Numbered from the stretch's first letter, positions 1-9,320 are shown. The stretch: DNA of 42,893 bases from Lactobacillales bacterium (GCA_031268845.1 JAIRWP010000051.1:1-42893); one strand, 5' to 3'. The notes: a model not told the origin generated them from the sequence alone. Made by a program: numbers and translations.

Positions 1-1
1 C

Positions 2-112
2 AAAAATAAAATTGAAAAACTATGGGCAAATTTAAAAAATTGGTTGCGTTTGAATTCTAAAAATTACTTAACAATTCAGGATGCTATCGCAGCTTATTTT
101 AAATCGGAATAG
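2..112 (+). pseudogene. IS630-type transposase, C-terminal fragment at window edge
   Basis: An open frame running in from the window edge encodes 36 residues and a TAG stop at 110-112. It contains IEKLWANLKNWLR, the typical C-terminal signature of IS630/Tc1-mariner-type DDE transposases, where it follows the catalytic Glu region. Only the last part of the protein is inside the window, so it could be an intact element cut by the window edge or a remnant. Its stop lies immediately beside the stop codon of yggT (113-115), so the element end abuts the division cluster. A related but non-identical transposase end lies at the other edge of the window. Confidence 0.75.
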
Positions 113-367
113 CTATATAAAGGCAAGACCTCTTTGCGCAAACCAAATGATACCTCCCAAGGCCAAAATTGAAAAATCCATCCCCGCAAATTGCAAAGGT
201 AACCTTCGAATATACGATAACAAGGGTTCGATCATCATCGCTAATATGCGATATAATTTTGTTTGTGTTGCATTATAAAACCAACTCATTAAAGCATAGA
301 TAAATAAAATCATTAAATAAAGATCTAATGCCTTGATAAGCAATAATAAAATATTAGAAATGAGCAT
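113..367 (-). CDS. YggT/YlmG family membrane protein
   Basis: Small 84-residue integral membrane protein of the YggT/YlmG family, normally encoded just after sepF in Gram-positive division clusters. Two hydrophobic segments are visible (about residues 5-25 and 62-80) around a short basic loop containing IEPLLSYIRRLP, a family hallmark. The family is linked to membrane and envelope organisation, but its biochemical role is not settled. The ATG at 367 has a good ribosome site (CGGAG, 8 nt upstream) and lies 13 bp after sepF, so the two are likely cotranscribed. The stop codon TAG falls at the junction with the IS630-type fragment, so the last residues may have been altered by that insertion. 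The usual next genes, ylmH and divIVA, are missing. Confidence 0.85.
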   Translation of the reverse strand: MLISNILLLLIKALDLYLMILFIYALMSWFYNATQTKLYRILAMMIEPLLSYIRRLPLQFAGMDFSILALGGIIWFAQRGLAFI

Positions 368-380
368 TCTTTGTCTCCGA

Positions 381-1136
381 TCAATTAACGTTTGCTTGAT
401 TTAATAAACTACGAGCAACATCGCTACTAATTTCCATATTATTAGGTGTTACCAAAAAAATTTCATTGTCAACACGCTGAATATCGCCATCTAATGCAAA
501 AACCATGCCCGTTAAAAAATCAATCACTCGCGCTGCGGAAAATTCTTCCATTAAATGAAAATTAACTAAAACAGCTTCTTTAACAAGCAAAAGATTAGCT
601 ACATCCAAAGCTTCTGAATACACTCGAGGCTCTTTAATAGCAATTTTAAAAGGTGCCACCTCTTGCTGTGCTTTAGGCTGCATTTTACGTGAAGGACTCA
701 TCCGACTTTGCTTTGCATAAGAGGCAGCGCCACTATGCACTTTTTGTGCTGCTTGTTTCATCAATACTACATTGCTACCTTCAAGATGCGATGAAGAAGC
801 TTTTTGTGGATCTGATGAAGCAACAGGACGAGGTCCCACTTTTGTATAGCCATTGTTTTGAACTTTCGGTGTTCCACCATTAGAACGACGGCCTGTTAAA
901 GAAGAATTATTAACCTCTGACTTCGTTTTATACCCACTACTTCTTGTTAGTTTCTCTTTAATTTGCGTACGATAAGAAGGTTCGATTTTTGTTGTAGCCT
1001 TAAGTATCTGCGAGTTTTTCTTTCGCGTAATACTTTCATGCCCATCCTCATCAATATCAGACTCAAAATCATCAAACTCCGATTCATCATCCAAACCGAA
1101 AAATTTTGATATCTTACTTAAAAATGACGGTGCCAT
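381..1136 (-). CDS. sepF: Cell division protein SepF
   Basis: SepF polymerises under the membrane and links FtsZ filaments to the septal membrane. The first 18 residues (MAPSFLSKISKFFGLDDE) form the expected amphipathic membrane-binding helix, followed by an acidic stretch. The conserved globular SepF domain is at about residues 160-245 (pattern ARVIDFLTGMVFALDGDIQRV, here broken as ARVIDFLTG and ALDGDIQRV). Between them is an unusually long, low-complexity Ser/Lys/Gln-rich linker of about 130 residues, which makes the protein 251 residues against roughly 140-200 in most relatives. The start is fixed by GGAGG ten bases upstream. The gene lies 23 bp after ftsZ on the same strand. Confidence 0.92.
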   Translation of the reverse strand: MAPSFLSKISKFFGLDDESEFDDFESDIDEDGHESITRKKNSQILKATTKIEPSYRTQIKEKLTRSSGYKTKSEVNNSSLTGRRSNGGTPKVQNNGYTKVGPRPVASSDPQKASSSHLEGSNVVLMKQAAQKVHSGAASYAKQSRMSPSRKMQPKAQQEVAPFKIAIKEPRVYSEALDVANLLLVKEAVLVNFHLMEEFSAARVIDFLTGMVFALDGDIQRVDNEIFLVTPNNMEISSDVARSLLNQANVN

Positions 1137-1159
1137 ATTTTCTTACCTCCAAGTTTTAA

Positions 1160-2419
1160 TTAACGACGACGACGATAAAATGCTGGCGTATTCTCCTCAT
1201 CATCTATCTTGGCCTTCTCTTTTTTTTGGAAAGTTTCGATCTCTTTTTTTTCAAGCGAATCAAATGCAACATTGTCAATATTTTGTCTTACATTAGCATC
1301 GCGACGAATGTCCCAGTTGCCAAATGGAGACTCTTCTTTTGCACCAATTGTTGAAGAAGATGGTTTAACACTATCTAAAATTGGGCTTTTGGTAACTGCA
1401 GTATTCGTTCGATGCAAGGGAAATTCTTTATGATTACTACCACTAGAACGATTTTCCTTGCGTGAATCATCAATACCTGTTGCCACAACCGTTACCCGAA
1501 TTTCATCGCCTAGACTTTCATCAATCGAAGTTCCTAATAAAATATTAACATCGTTTCCTGCAGCAGCAGCAACAATCTCTGAGGCGTCTTTGGCTTCAAG
1601 TAAACCAAGATCCAAACCACCTGTAACATTAAGCAAAACATTTTGAGCGCCAGAAATCGAAACTTCTAGCAATGGGGACTGAATAGCACGCTTTGTTGCT
1701 TCAATCACCCGCTCTTCTCCAGAAGCATAGCCAATTCCCATCAAAGCACTACCTTGGTCCGTCATTACTGTTTTAACATCGGCAAAATCTAGATTAATAA
1801 AACCAGGAGCTGTGATTAAATCAGAAATACCCTGCACCCCTTGACGCAAAACATTATCTGCTTCACGCAAAGCTTCTAACATTGTCGTCTTTTTATCAAC
1901 AATCTCTAATAAACGATTATTGGAAATAATCAACAAAGTATCGACAAACTCTTTAAACTCAGCAATTCCTTCTGCCGCAAATAAACTACGTTTTGGTCCT
2001 TCAAAGCCAAATGGGCGCGTCACAACCCCCACTGTTAATGCACCTAAATCTTTAGCAAGACGAGCTACCACCGGAGCTGCTCCGGTACCTGTTCCACCGC
2101 CCATACCAGTAGTGATAAAAACCATATGCGCGTCCGACAACATATCCTTAATCTCTGCTTCTGACTCTTCAGCTGCTTTTTTGCCAATTTCTGGATTAGC
2201 ACCTGCTCCTAAACCATTAGTTAACTTTGGTCCTAGTTGAATATGATTTTCTGCTTTATTACGATCCAAAGCCTGCTTATCCGTATTGGCCGCGATAAAC
2301 TCAACGCCTTCAACGCCAGCATCAATCATGTTATTGATGGCATTACCACCGCCACCACCAACACCTACTACTTTAATAATCGCTCCATCTTTTACTTTCA
2401 TATCTAATGAAATATCCAT
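1160..2419 (-). CDS. ftsZ: Cell division GTPase FtsZ
   Basis: Tubulin-like GTPase that assembles the Z ring and recruits the divisome. The glycine-rich nucleotide loop GVGGGGGNA is near residue 20 and the tubulin signature GGGTGTG near residue 105. The T7-loop region [10 protein letters not shown] follows. A Ser/Asn-rich linker leads to a basic tail TPAFYRRRR, which matches the C-terminal peptide that binds FtsA and SepF. An ATG eight codons upstream is in frame, but the start at 2419 is preferred because GGGAGAAG lies just before it and the protein then begins MDISLDMK like enterococcal FtsZ. The gene lies between ftsA and sepF, 51 bp after ftsA. Confidence 0.95.
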   Translation of the reverse strand: MDISLDMKVKDGAIIKVVGVGGGGGNAINNMIDAGVEGVEFIAANTDKQALDRNKAENHIQLGPKLTNGLGAGANPEIGKKAAEESEAEIKDMLSDAHMVFITTGMGGGTGTGAAPVVARLAKDLGALTVGVVTRPFGFEGPKRSLFAAEGIAEFKEFVDTLLIISNNRLLEIVDKKTTMLEALREADNVLRQGVQGISDLITAPGFINLDFADVKTVMTDQGSALMGIGYASGEERVIEATKRAIQSPLLEVSISGAQNVLLNVTGGLDLGLLEAKDASEIVAAAAGNDVNILLGTSIDESLGDEIRVTVVATGIDDSRKENRSSGSNHKEFPLHRTNTAVTKSPILDSVKPSSSTIGAKEESPFGNWDIRRDANVRQNIDNVAFDSLEKKEIETFQKKEKAKIDDEENTPAFYRRRR

Positions 2420-2470
2420 GAAATACTTCTCCCTTTCTAACATATCTAATTTAAATCATCTATAAAATTC

Positions 2471-3805
2471 TCAATCAAACATCTTGCTCCATTTATTTTT
2501 AACCCATTGAACAAGATCTTTCCCTTTTTCAAAACTTTTTTCCTCATGGTAATCATCAGAATAATCCTGAACGTAAGTACTTGGCTCCAATTCGTTTTTT
2601 ACAGGTTGCACAACATAGTTATTTGTCGGCGGTACAATCCGCTCACCGGCTCTAGCACTTTCAACAATATAGTTAATCTCTGTTAAATTAGCTGCATATT
2701 CCACCAAAGCTATAACATTAGAAAAAACAGGATTTCTTAAGCCCATATGATTTGGCACATAAAGCTTAACACCAACATTAAAAACTTCTTGAGCCAATTC
2801 CACAATTCCTGGAAGACTAGCAGCTCCACCTGTTACAACAACTCCGCCAGGTAAATCAAGAATATTTAAAGACGTTAAAGCTTCTTTTGCTTGCAATAAA
2901 ATTTCTTCTAAACGCGCTTCGATAATCTCTGATAAATATCGCTCATTCACCTTAACAGGTTCATTTTTACCAATAACATCCACCGGAAAAGTCTCATCCT
3001 CAGAAGTGCGTTCAGAAAATGCATCTCCGTAATTAACCTTTAAAGCTTCCGCACTACTATGAGAAGTATTTAAAACAACGGAAATATCCTTGGTAATGTT
3101 CTCGCCGCCTTCTTGATCAACCACTGAAAATTTTAACTCTTTATCATACATTACCGCAGTCGTCGTTTGGCCACCACCAAGATCAAGCAAGATCGTGCCA
3201 AACTCTTTTTCTCCATCAGTAAAAACTGTTCTCGCTAAAGCAAGTGGCGAAATAATTAAGCTATCTACATGAAGATTTGCTTTTTGGGCAGTGGCTTGAA
3301 CATTATGAACAATGGTTTTGGGACCAATAAATAAAATCCCTGACATCTCTAAACGTACCCCGATCATACCACGAGGATCCTTAATACCTTCAATACCATC
3401 TACGGTAAATTCTTGCGGAAGTAAGGAAATAATTTGTCTCTCAGGAGGAATCGAACGCACCATTGCCGCCATCGCTACATTAAAAACATCTTCATCGGTA
3501 ATTTCTTTTGAATTCGTACTTACGGCAATCATTCCACTACAGCGCTCCATTTGCAAAGAAGTCGCTGGTAAACCAACATAAGCACTATTAATTTTAATTC
3601 CTGCTTTTTCTTCCGCTTGGGCGGTAGCACGCTTAATTGAATCAACGGTCTTATCGATATCAACAATAATCCCACGATTTAAGCCTTCTGACTTTGCATT
3701 TCCCACGCCTATAATATTCATTTGCCCATCAATATACTTAGCCACAACAACCTTAACAGATGTTGTTCCAATATCAAGGCCTGTATACAATCCTGTTTTA
3801 GCCAT
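2471..3805 (-). CDS. ftsA: Cell division protein FtsA
   Basis: Actin-like ATPase that anchors FtsZ filaments to the membrane. The N-terminus TGLDIGTTSVKVVVAK is the phosphate-1 loop of the actin/Hsp70 superfamily, LLDLGGGQTTTAV is the phosphate-2 loop, and VVTGGAASLPGIVEL is the adenosine motif. The C-terminal LVQWVKNKWSKMF is the amphipathic membrane-targeting helix. Length (444 residues) is normal. A strong AGGAGG-like site (GTGGAGG) lies 12 nt before the ATG. A 159-bp gap separates it from divIB and holds a candidate promoter, so ftsA-ftsZ-sepF-yggT may be transcribed separately as well as from upstream. Confidence 0.95.
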   Translation of the reverse strand: MAKTGLYTGLDIGTTSVKVVVAKYIDGQMNIIGVGNAKSEGLNRGIIVDIDKTVDSIKRATAQAEEKAGIKINSAYVGLPATSLQMERCSGMIAVSTNSKEITDEDVFNVAMAAMVRSIPPERQIISLLPQEFTVDGIEGIKDPRGMIGVRLEMSGILFIGPKTIVHNVQATAQKANLHVDSLIISPLALARTVFTDGEKEFGTILLDLGGGQTTTAVMYDKELKFSVVDQEGGENITKDISVVLNTSHSSAEALKVNYGDAFSERTSEDETFPVDVIGKNEPVKVNERYLSEIIEARLEEILLQAKEALTSLNILDLPGGVVVTGGAASLPGIVELAQEVFNVGVKLYVPNHMGLRNPVFSNVIALVEYAANLTEINYIVESARAGERIVPPTNNYVVQPVKNELEPSTYVQDYSDDYHEEKSFEKGKDLVQWVKNKWSKMFD

Positions 3806-3887
3806 TAAATTAGGAGACCTCCACTTCTGCTTGTTTTATATTTAATCAAATAAATTCACCTAATTTGACCATTCTTCATACCAATGC

Positions 3888-3896
3888 ATTCTATCA
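3888..3896 (-). promoter_or_regulatory. Candidate extended -10 promoter for ftsAZ
   Basis: On the minus strand the gap between divIB and ftsA contains TGATAGAAT, an extended -10 element. A CTTTTTGA block sits about 17 bases upstream in the -35 region, the same arrangement seen upstream of the coiled-coil gene at 10556-10564. It would give ftsA a leader of about 75 nt. This is based on motif inspection only. Confidence 0.35.
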
Positions 3897-3964
3897 TAAC
3901 TTAGTACTTTCAAAAAGTTGTTTTATTTAAAATCCTTATGAAAAAATTCTCAGTTTAACAGGCT

Positions 3965-5020
3965 TTAAGCAATATCATCCTCTTCTGTTTTACGCTTTAA
4001 TTCTTTATCGTTAATATCTGAATTTTTTCCTCTTTTCTCTTCATCCTTCTTTTTCGAAAATGGATATGAATAAGCTCCTACTTCCATATTCACAATTCCT
4101 TTTTCTTTCATTTCTTTAACAATTTTAGGATAAAAGTTTAATCTAGAGCTAATATCCTCAGAAGAAATTTTGATTTCATTACCATCTTTCATCGAAAGAA
4201 CAACTAAAGTCGGATTAGATGGTATTGGTGTTAAAGTGATCCCTGTAATTAATAAGCGCAAAGAATCCTCTAATTTTAAGCATTCTTTCATTACTGATGT
4301 AATTCTTTTCTCGCTGCTATTGAAATTTTTTAATTTTGGAATGTCCCCTTTAGGCCTTTTTTTCAGTTCATTCATTAATTTACCGGTGCTTAAAAACGGT
4401 CGATATTTTTTACTTTTTTTATCCACTTCATATGCAATTTCGCGATATTCTTCTAATTTAATTACAAAATGATTAATTCCAGAGAACTTTATCTCTGCAG
4501 AAGAGATGCGCGGACTAAATTTTTTAATATTTTTTTCGTAAACACTTTTTCTTAAAAATTGCCTTAAAATTCCTCGATTTTCTGCAAGTTTTGCTGCTTT
4601 AATAATCTCTGATTTCGGCAAATTAATCGCGCCTAAAACTTCTACTTTTTCCAATTTACTAAAAGGAGAAATAAAATACAGCATAATAAAAATCGAAAAA
4701 GCAGAAACACTAAAAATCAATAAAAGTTGCTTAATCAATTTTTTATTACGTTGTTTTTTTAATTTTGGTAACTTCTCTTGAAATGATTTGTAATGAATAA
4801 CTTTATCATTTTTAATTTTTTCAGACTTTTCTTCATTTTGTTTTGATGTATCCTTGCTCTGAAGCTCCTTTTGCTTTTCTTCTTGTTCTAATTGCCACGA
4901 AGTCTTCTCGCCTTGCGTATTCATAAACTCCTGATGTTTCTTTTGCCAGGGCGTTAATGAGGAAGAGGAAGCTTCCATTTGTGAATTCACTATTTTATTT
5001 TCTTTATTTTTATCACTCAC
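3965..5020 (-). CDS. divIB: Cell division protein DivIB/FtsQ
   Basis: Bitopic septum protein that stabilises FtsL and DivIC and links them to septal peptidoglycan synthesis. The first 95 or so residues are highly charged and cytoplasmic. One membrane segment follows (about residues 97-118, LLLIFSVSAFSIFIMLYFI), then a POTRA domain beginning LEKVEVLGAINLPKSEII and the beta domain. A Lys/Glu-rich tail ends the protein. The start is taken as GTG at 5020, 9 nt after AAGGAGG; a TTG one codon earlier is also possible. Order murG-divIB-ftsA is typical, but a 159-bp repeat element lies between murG and this gene. Confidence 0.9.
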   Translation of the reverse strand: MSDKNKENKIVNSQMEASSSSLTPWQKKHQEFMNTQGEKTSWQLEQEEKQKELQSKDTSKQNEEKSEKIKNDKVIHYKSFQEKLPKLKKQRNKKLIKQLLLIFSVSAFSIFIMLYFISPFSKLEKVEVLGAINLPKSEIIKAAKLAENRGILRQFLRKSVYEKNIKKFSPRISSAEIKFSGINHFVIKLEEYREIAYEVDKKSKKYRPFLSTGKLMNELKKRPKGDIPKLKNFNSSEKRITSVMKECLKLEDSLRLLITGITLTPIPSNPTLVVLSMKDGNEIKISSEDISSRLNFYPKIVKEMKEKGIVNMEVGAYSYPFSKKKDEEKRGKNSDINDKELKRKTEEDDIA

Positions 5021-5038
5021 CAAAGCTCCTCCTTCTTA

Positions 5039-5197
5039 GAATCTGTCTACTATCTCCATAATAGCGAAATTTTCGGCAATTTTTCGCCCTTCGTCGTTAA
5101 AAATCCTCGATTTGGATCACCAAATCTGCGTTTTTTGCCTAGAATTGCATAAAAATTCTCCTAAAATTTCATCTATAGAGAGATAGTAGACAGATTC
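5039..5197. repeat. MITE-like palindromic repeat, short copy (murG-divIB)
   Basis: Non-coding element of 159 bp with exact 18-bp terminal inverted repeats (GAATCTGTCTACTATCTC at the left, its complement at the right), flanked on both sides by TTA (5036-5038 and 5198-5200). It shares the TTAAAAA-CCTCGATTT...CGTTTTTTGCC core with the copy at 39176-39335. The internal hairpin is GATTTGG-ATCA-CCAAATC (5109-5126). Its right end is 5 bp from the murG stop, so it splits the murG-divIB junction of the division operon. Confidence 0.85.
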
Positions 5198-5202
5198 TTA
5201 TT

Positions 5203-6297
5203 TTACTTTACAAGCTTTTCAACAATATCTAATAATCGCTGGGCTGCATCAGGAACCCCTTCACCTTTTGATGCTGCAGCCATTTGCTTACAAAGTTTTG
5301 AATTTAGTAAAATACCATCAATTGCTGCCACCAAACTTTCGCCATTTAAATCTTGATCAGCAATTTTTTTGACCGCACCAACATTTACCAAACTTTGAGC
5401 ATTTTTCGTTTGATGATCACTAGTTACAAAGGGACTTGGAATCAGAATGCCTGGCAAACCAAGAGAAGTCATTTCAGCTATTGAAGTAGCTCCAGCGCGG
5501 CCAACCATTAAATCAACATTTGCCAATACTTCAGCCATTTGCTTTATATAAGGAACAATGCGAATATTTTTCATCTGCATTTCTGCTTGTTGAAACTTTT
5601 CTTGGAACTCTTCGTAATAACGCTCCCCTGAAACATATAATACCTGATAATTTTTTTCAGCAAATCTAGGCAAAGCCTCAACCAACGCCTGATTGATCTT
5701 CAAAGCTCCACGACTACCACCAAAAATCACAACTGTTAAACACCTTGGATCTAAATCATACATTTTTAAAATATCAGATTTGCCGATATCAGCAACCTCT
5801 TGGGCTCTAGGATTGCCAGTAAAAACAACCTTACCCTTAGAAAAACTGCGCTCTACACAGCGAAAAGAAATAGCAACTTTATCTACATAATAGTTTAAAA
5901 CTTTATTAGTTATCCCCGGAACACTATTTTGCTCATGAATTACCGTTGGAACATTTAACTTTACCGCAGCATAAAGAACAGATCCCGCAACATAACCTCC
6001 CATTCCTAAAACAATATCTGGCTTAAAATTTTTTATTAATATTTTAGATTGCTTAACACTTTCTAAAAATAAATAAATCGTTTGCAAATTTTTCCAAGTA
6101 AGCGAACGTCTAAAACCTTGGACTTTAATCGTTTTAAAAGGAACGCCCGCCTCTGGAACAATTTTAGACTCTAAACCTTTCTTTGTTCCTACATATAGAG
6201 CTTGGGTTTTAGGTTTTAACTTTTGTACAAATTTAAGGAACGAAAGAGCAGGATAAATATGTCCGCCTGTCCCTCCACCTGCTATCATAATCTTCAT
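5203..6297 (-). CDS. murG: UDP-GlcNAc:lipid I N-acetylglucosaminyltransferase MurG
   Basis: Peripheral membrane GT28 glycosyltransferase that converts lipid I to lipid II by adding GlcNAc. The N-terminal loop GGGTGGH is at residues 7-13, MGGYVAGSV and HEQNSVPG mark the N-domain, and GGSRGA and [10 protein letters not shown] form the UDP-GlcNAc site in the C-domain. Length (364 residues) is normal. The ATG overlaps the murD stop by four bases (ATGA), indicating translational coupling. A repeat element begins 5 bp after the stop codon, where divIB would normally follow directly. Confidence 0.95.
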   Translation of the reverse strand: MKIMIAGGGTGGHIYPALSFLKFVQKLKPKTQALYVGTKKGLESKIVPEAGVPFKTIKVQGFRRSLTWKNLQTIYLFLESVKQSKILIKNFKPDIVLGMGGYVAGSVLYAAVKLNVPTVIHEQNSVPGITNKVLNYYVDKVAISFRCVERSFSKGKVVFTGNPRAQEVADIGKSDILKMYDLDPRCLTVVIFGGSRGALKINQALVEALPRFAEKNYQVLYVSGERYYEEFQEKFQQAEMQMKNIRIVPYIKQMAEVLANVDLMVGRAGATSIAEMTSLGLPGILIPSPFVTSDHQTKNAQSLVNVGAVKKIADQDLNGESLVAAIDGILLNSKLCKQMAAASKGEGVPDAAQRLLDIVEKLVK

Positions 6298-7664
6298 TCG
6301 ATATATTCCTTTAATTCTCTTACCTTTTCCATGAATTTTTCACCACGGACTTCAAAATTTTGATATAGATCCCATGAAGCATTAGCGGGGGATAATAAAA
6401 TGCTATCACCTTGCTTAGAGAGATTATAAGCTAGTAAAACTGCTGATTCCACCTTTTCCGTTTTTTGAATGTGCGCAACTTTTGCTGCTTTACCTGCAGC
6501 TATTAACTTTTCAGCTGTCTCTCCAAAAACAATCAAAACTTTTAAATTTCTTAATTCAGGAATTAATTCATTAAAATCATTCCCGCGATCAAGCCCGCCA
6601 GCAAGTAAAATTGTTTTCTCATTATCAAAACCACTTAAAGCCATTTTCGTTGCCAAAATATTTGTCGCTTTTGAATCATTATAAAATTTACGACCATTAA
6701 CTTCCACTACAAACTGCATTCGATGAGAAACTCCATGAAACTGTTTTAGCTCCTTGCAAATAATATCATTACTTACTCCTTTTAACTTTGCTACGGCAAT
6801 AGCTGCTAAAGCATTTTCGATATTATGACGTCCCGGCGTACCAAGCTCCAAAGCAGACATTATTTTTTCTTTCTTATAAAAGAGACTACCATCTAAAAAA
6901 TATGCTCCATCAACTTCTTTTTTTAGCGAAAAGGGAACCATCGTAGCTTTTGTCGTAGCCGCCAAAGCTAGCAACTCATCTTGATCGGCATTAATTACTA
7001 AAAAGTTTTCCGACGTCATATTTTTTTGAATCTGCCACTTAGCATTTACATACTTATCACGCGTTTGATGATAATCCAAATGAGCAGCGTAAAGATTCGT
7101 AATCACGGCAATCTCTGGTTGAAACTTTCTAATCCCCATTAATTGAAAGCTTGAAAGTTCCATCACTAGTTCATCGTCAGATGTTGTTTTTTGGACCACC
7201 GCACTTGCCGGAAAGCCAATATTGCCAGACAATAAAGCTTGCCCACTTTGACGCTGAGCATTTAATAAACTAGCAATCATTATCGTTGTTGTTGTCTTGC
7301 CATTAGTTCCCGTAATACCAATAATTGGTGCATCTGAGACTTCATATGCTAACTCAACTTCAGTAATAATCGGCATTCTTCTTTCCAATGCCTGCATAAC
7401 CATTGAATTAGAATATGGAATGCCTGGATTTTTAACAACTAACTCAAAACCCTCTTCCATTAGTTCAACTGGATGACTGCCAGCGATAACACGAATGCCG
7501 CTTTCCACCAATTTTTGCGCTTCAAGATTTTCTTCAATCGGCTTAACATCATTAACCGTCACGATTGCACCCAAGTCATTTAACAAAGAAGCTGCACTAA
7601 CTCCACTACGTGCAAGCCCCAAAACTAAAACTTTTTTACTCTTATATATTGAGATTTTTTTCAT
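6294..7664 (-). CDS. murD: UDP-N-acetylmuramoylalanine--D-glutamate ligase MurD
   Basis: Cytoplasmic Mur ligase that adds D-Glu to UDP-MurNAc-L-Ala. Domain 1 carries [10 protein letters not shown], the central ATPase domain has the P-loop [11 protein letters not shown] and ELSSFQL, and the C-terminal ligase domain includes HGVSHRMQF and NDSKATN. The start at 7664 gives 456 residues and begins [11 protein letters not shown]. It is preceded by AAGGTGAGTAGG; the open frame extends another 23 codons upstream with no good ribosome site and no family match. mraY, normally just upstream, is absent, so the cluster begins here. Confidence 0.94.
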   Translation of the reverse strand: MKKISIYKSKKVLVLGLARSGVSAASLLNDLGAIVTVNDVKPIEENLEAQKLVESGIRVIAGSHPVELMEEGFELVVKNPGIPYSNSMVMQALERRMPIITEVELAYEVSDAPIIGITGTNGKTTTTIMIASLLNAQRQSGQALLSGNIGFPASAVVQKTTSDDELVMELSSFQLMGIRKFQPEIAVITNLYAAHLDYHQTRDKYVNAKWQIQKNMTSENFLVINADQDELLALAATTKATMVPFSLKKEVDGAYFLDGSLFYKKEKIMSALELGTPGRHNIENALAAIAVAKLKGVSNDIICKELKQFHGVSHRMQFVVEVNGRKFYNDSKATNILATKMALSGFDNEKTILLAGGLDRGNDFNELIPELRNLKVLIVFGETAEKLIAAGKAAKVAHIQKTEKVESAVLLAYNLSKQGDSILLSPANASWDLYQNFEVRGEKFMEKVRELKEYIE

Positions 7665-8191
7665 CCTACTCACCTTTAAATATTTTAGCTTTTTATAAAC
7701 TCTTTTCAAGAAAGAGCAATAATAGCTGCACAAAAGTCAATGAAGTGAGACTCAATTTAGACCCTCGTATATTATTAATAGTCAGCTTCACATCTAATCA
7801 TAATTAATATTTATCCCACTTTAATTATCTTAAACTTTTTGTAAGCAGATAGAGGTCATAGCTTAGAGCCTGTTAATATTATTTTCGCTGTTTGGACGAG
7901 TAATAAGCATTACAAAGTGCATTTGGCTTGATATTGAAGTTATTTTTTGGATAATTCATATAAACAAATTCCTGTGTCATGGAAAGTGGTAGAATAATTA
8001 TGCCTTTACTGAGATATTTTCGGAAAATTAAATGTTGACTATTTTATAGTTAGCTGTTAACTTGTCTCAAAGCGATGAATAGTTTTGGCTATTTTTTCAC
8101 ACTTTTTCGTTAAAAAATTTGTCGGGTTATTACAAATTGTATAACGTGATTCACTTCGCTAGAGATCGTTAACAAGTTCTAAGCGTAGAAA
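7665..8191. other. Intergenic region between divergent murD and cggR
   Basis: About 530 bp between murD (minus) and cggR (plus). It must hold the murD promoter, for which I see no convincing pair of boxes. It also holds an incomplete repeat copy (about 8053-8179) whose right end lies 12 bp before the cggR -35 box. TTAGAGCCTGTTAA at 7863-7876 resembles a repeat end but nothing follows it. Between about 7877 and 8040 I see no recognisable gene. Confidence 0.6.
8053..8179. repeat. MITE-like palindromic repeat, degenerate short copy (upstream of cggR)
   Basis: The right end GAGATCGTTAACAAGTTC is a standard end of the family. The left end is degenerate (GCTGTTAACTTGTCTC), followed by AGCGATGAATAGTTTTGG, which closely matches the left part of the copy at 39176. 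Its interior also has TCGGGTTATTACAA and GTATAACG, shared with the long copies, so this copy looks like a mosaic of the long and short forms. Flanking triplets are TTA and TAA and therefore do not match. Confidence 0.65.
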
Positions 8192-8220
8192 TTGTTAGCG
8201 CGAAGTTTGTTTTGTACTTT
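8192..8220 (+). promoter_or_regulatory. Candidate promoter of cggR-gapA
   Basis: TTGTTA (8192-8197) and TACTTT (8215-8220) are separated by 17 bp. Transcription would begin around 8227, inside the CggR-type operator, as expected for repression by blocking elongation or initiation. The -10 box is weak, so confidence is moderate. Confidence 0.45.
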
Positions 8221-8223
8221 TTG

Positions 8224-8260
8224 TGGGGCATTAAATGTCACGATGGGCCGTTTTTAGTCC
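8224..8260 (+). promoter_or_regulatory. CggR-type operator
   Basis: Two tandem half-sites: TGGGGC-N6-TGTCA (8224-8240) and TGGGCC-N6-AGTCC (8244-8260), separated by three bases. This matches the architecture of the Bacillus subtilis CggR operator (CGGGAC-N6-TGTC, three-base gap, CGGGAC-N6-TGTCC), including the spacer lengths. It lies 25 bp upstream of the cggR ATG, so autoregulation of cggR-gapA by fructose-1,6-bisphosphate-sensitive CggR is expected. Confidence 0.75.
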
Positions 8261-8285
8261 TTTTGAAGGAAAGGATGTTGTCTAA

Positions 8286-9320
8286 ATGCAACTTGATTTA
8301 TCTGTATTAGAAACAGTCGCTCCTGATGTTTTAGATGTTTTACAACAGCGTTTTCTTATTTTGCGAAATATTTACTGGATGCAGCCTGTTGGCCGAAGAT
8401 TACTTGCTGAAAAAATTGGTTTGACTGAGCGAGTATTGCGTTCGCAAACAGATATTTTAAGAAATTTACAATTACTACATATTTCTAAATCGGGAATGAT
8501 ATTAACAAAAGCAGGGGTAAATTCTGTTCAAAATCTGGAAAAAATGATGGATGTTCTTCAAGGTTTTCATTTAATGGAGAATAAACTAAAAGGCTATTTT
8601 GGTATACGAAAGGTAACCATTGTTGCTGGTGATAGTGATGTACAAAAGAAAATTCTTGAAGAATTTGGTTCTGTTGTTACACAAATTTTAGATGATTTAT
8701 TGCCTGATGGAGAAAATATTATTGCGACAATGGGCGGCACTACAATGTCAGTAGTAGCAGCTAACCTCTCTAAGCTGGAAACAAAAATGCGACATAATAT
8801 TTTTGTTCCTGCACGTGGCGGAATTGGTGAAGCTATTTCTGTGCAAGCTAACTCAGTTAGTGAGAAAATGGCTCAACACGCTGGTGGCAAGCATCATACC
8901 TTATATGTTCCGGAGCATGTTCGGCAAGAAACATATGAATTATTAATTGAAGAACCAGCAATTCAAGAGGTCCTTCAGCTAGTAAAGCAAGCCAACTGTG
9001 TAATTCATAGCATTGGTTTAGCACTTCATATGGCAGCTAGACGTAAAATGACGGAAGAGGAAATTATTAAAATAAAACAATTTGGAGCGGTTGCAGAAAG
9101 CTTTGGCTATTTTTTTAATAAAGAAGGCATGGTTGTTTACAAATTGCCAAGAATTGGGCTAAAATTGAGCCAGTTAGAGACTATTCCTGTTATTTTGGCA
9201 GTAGCTAGCGGTAAAAGTAAAGCTCAAGCAATTCATGCATATATGAAAAATGCACCAAAAAAAACGTGGTTTATTACCGATGAAGCTGCAGCTTGCGAAA
9301 TTTTAAAAATGATAGGGTAG
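8286..9320 (+). CDS. cggR: Central glycolytic genes regulator CggR (SorC family)
   Basis: Transcriptional repressor of gapA and itself; in relatives fructose-1,6-bisphosphate relieves repression. The N-terminal part (about residues 1-70) contains a helix-turn-helix (RRLLAEKIGLTERVLRSQTD), and the rest is a SorC/DeoR-type sugar-phosphate-binding domain (GDSDVQKK, MGGTTMSVVA, FVPARGGIGE). Length of 344 residues is normal. The ATG is preceded by AAGGAAAGGA. It lies directly upstream of gapA and downstream of a matching operator. Confidence 0.92.
   Translation: MQLDLSVLETVAPDVLDVLQQRFLILRNIYWMQPVGRRLLAEKIGLTERVLRSQTDILRNLQLLHISKSGMILTKAGVNSVQNLEKMMDVLQGFHLMENKLKGYFGIRKVTIVAGDSDVQKKILEEFGSVVTQILDDLLPDGENIIATMGGTTMSVVAANLSKLETKMRHNIFVPARGGIGEAISVQANSVSEKMAQHAGGKHHTLYVPEHVRQETYELLIEEPAIQEVLQLVKQANCVIHSIGLALHMAARRKMTEEEIIKIKQFGAVAESFGYFFNKEGMVVYKLPRIGLKLSQLETIPVILAVASGKSKAQAIHAYMKNAPKKTWFITDEAAACEILKMIG

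Noticed and set aside
7863-7880. TTAGAGCCTGTTAA resembling the left end of a repeat element.
   Set aside because: Similarity stops after about 14 bases and the following 170 bp match no other copy; not listed as a separate copy.
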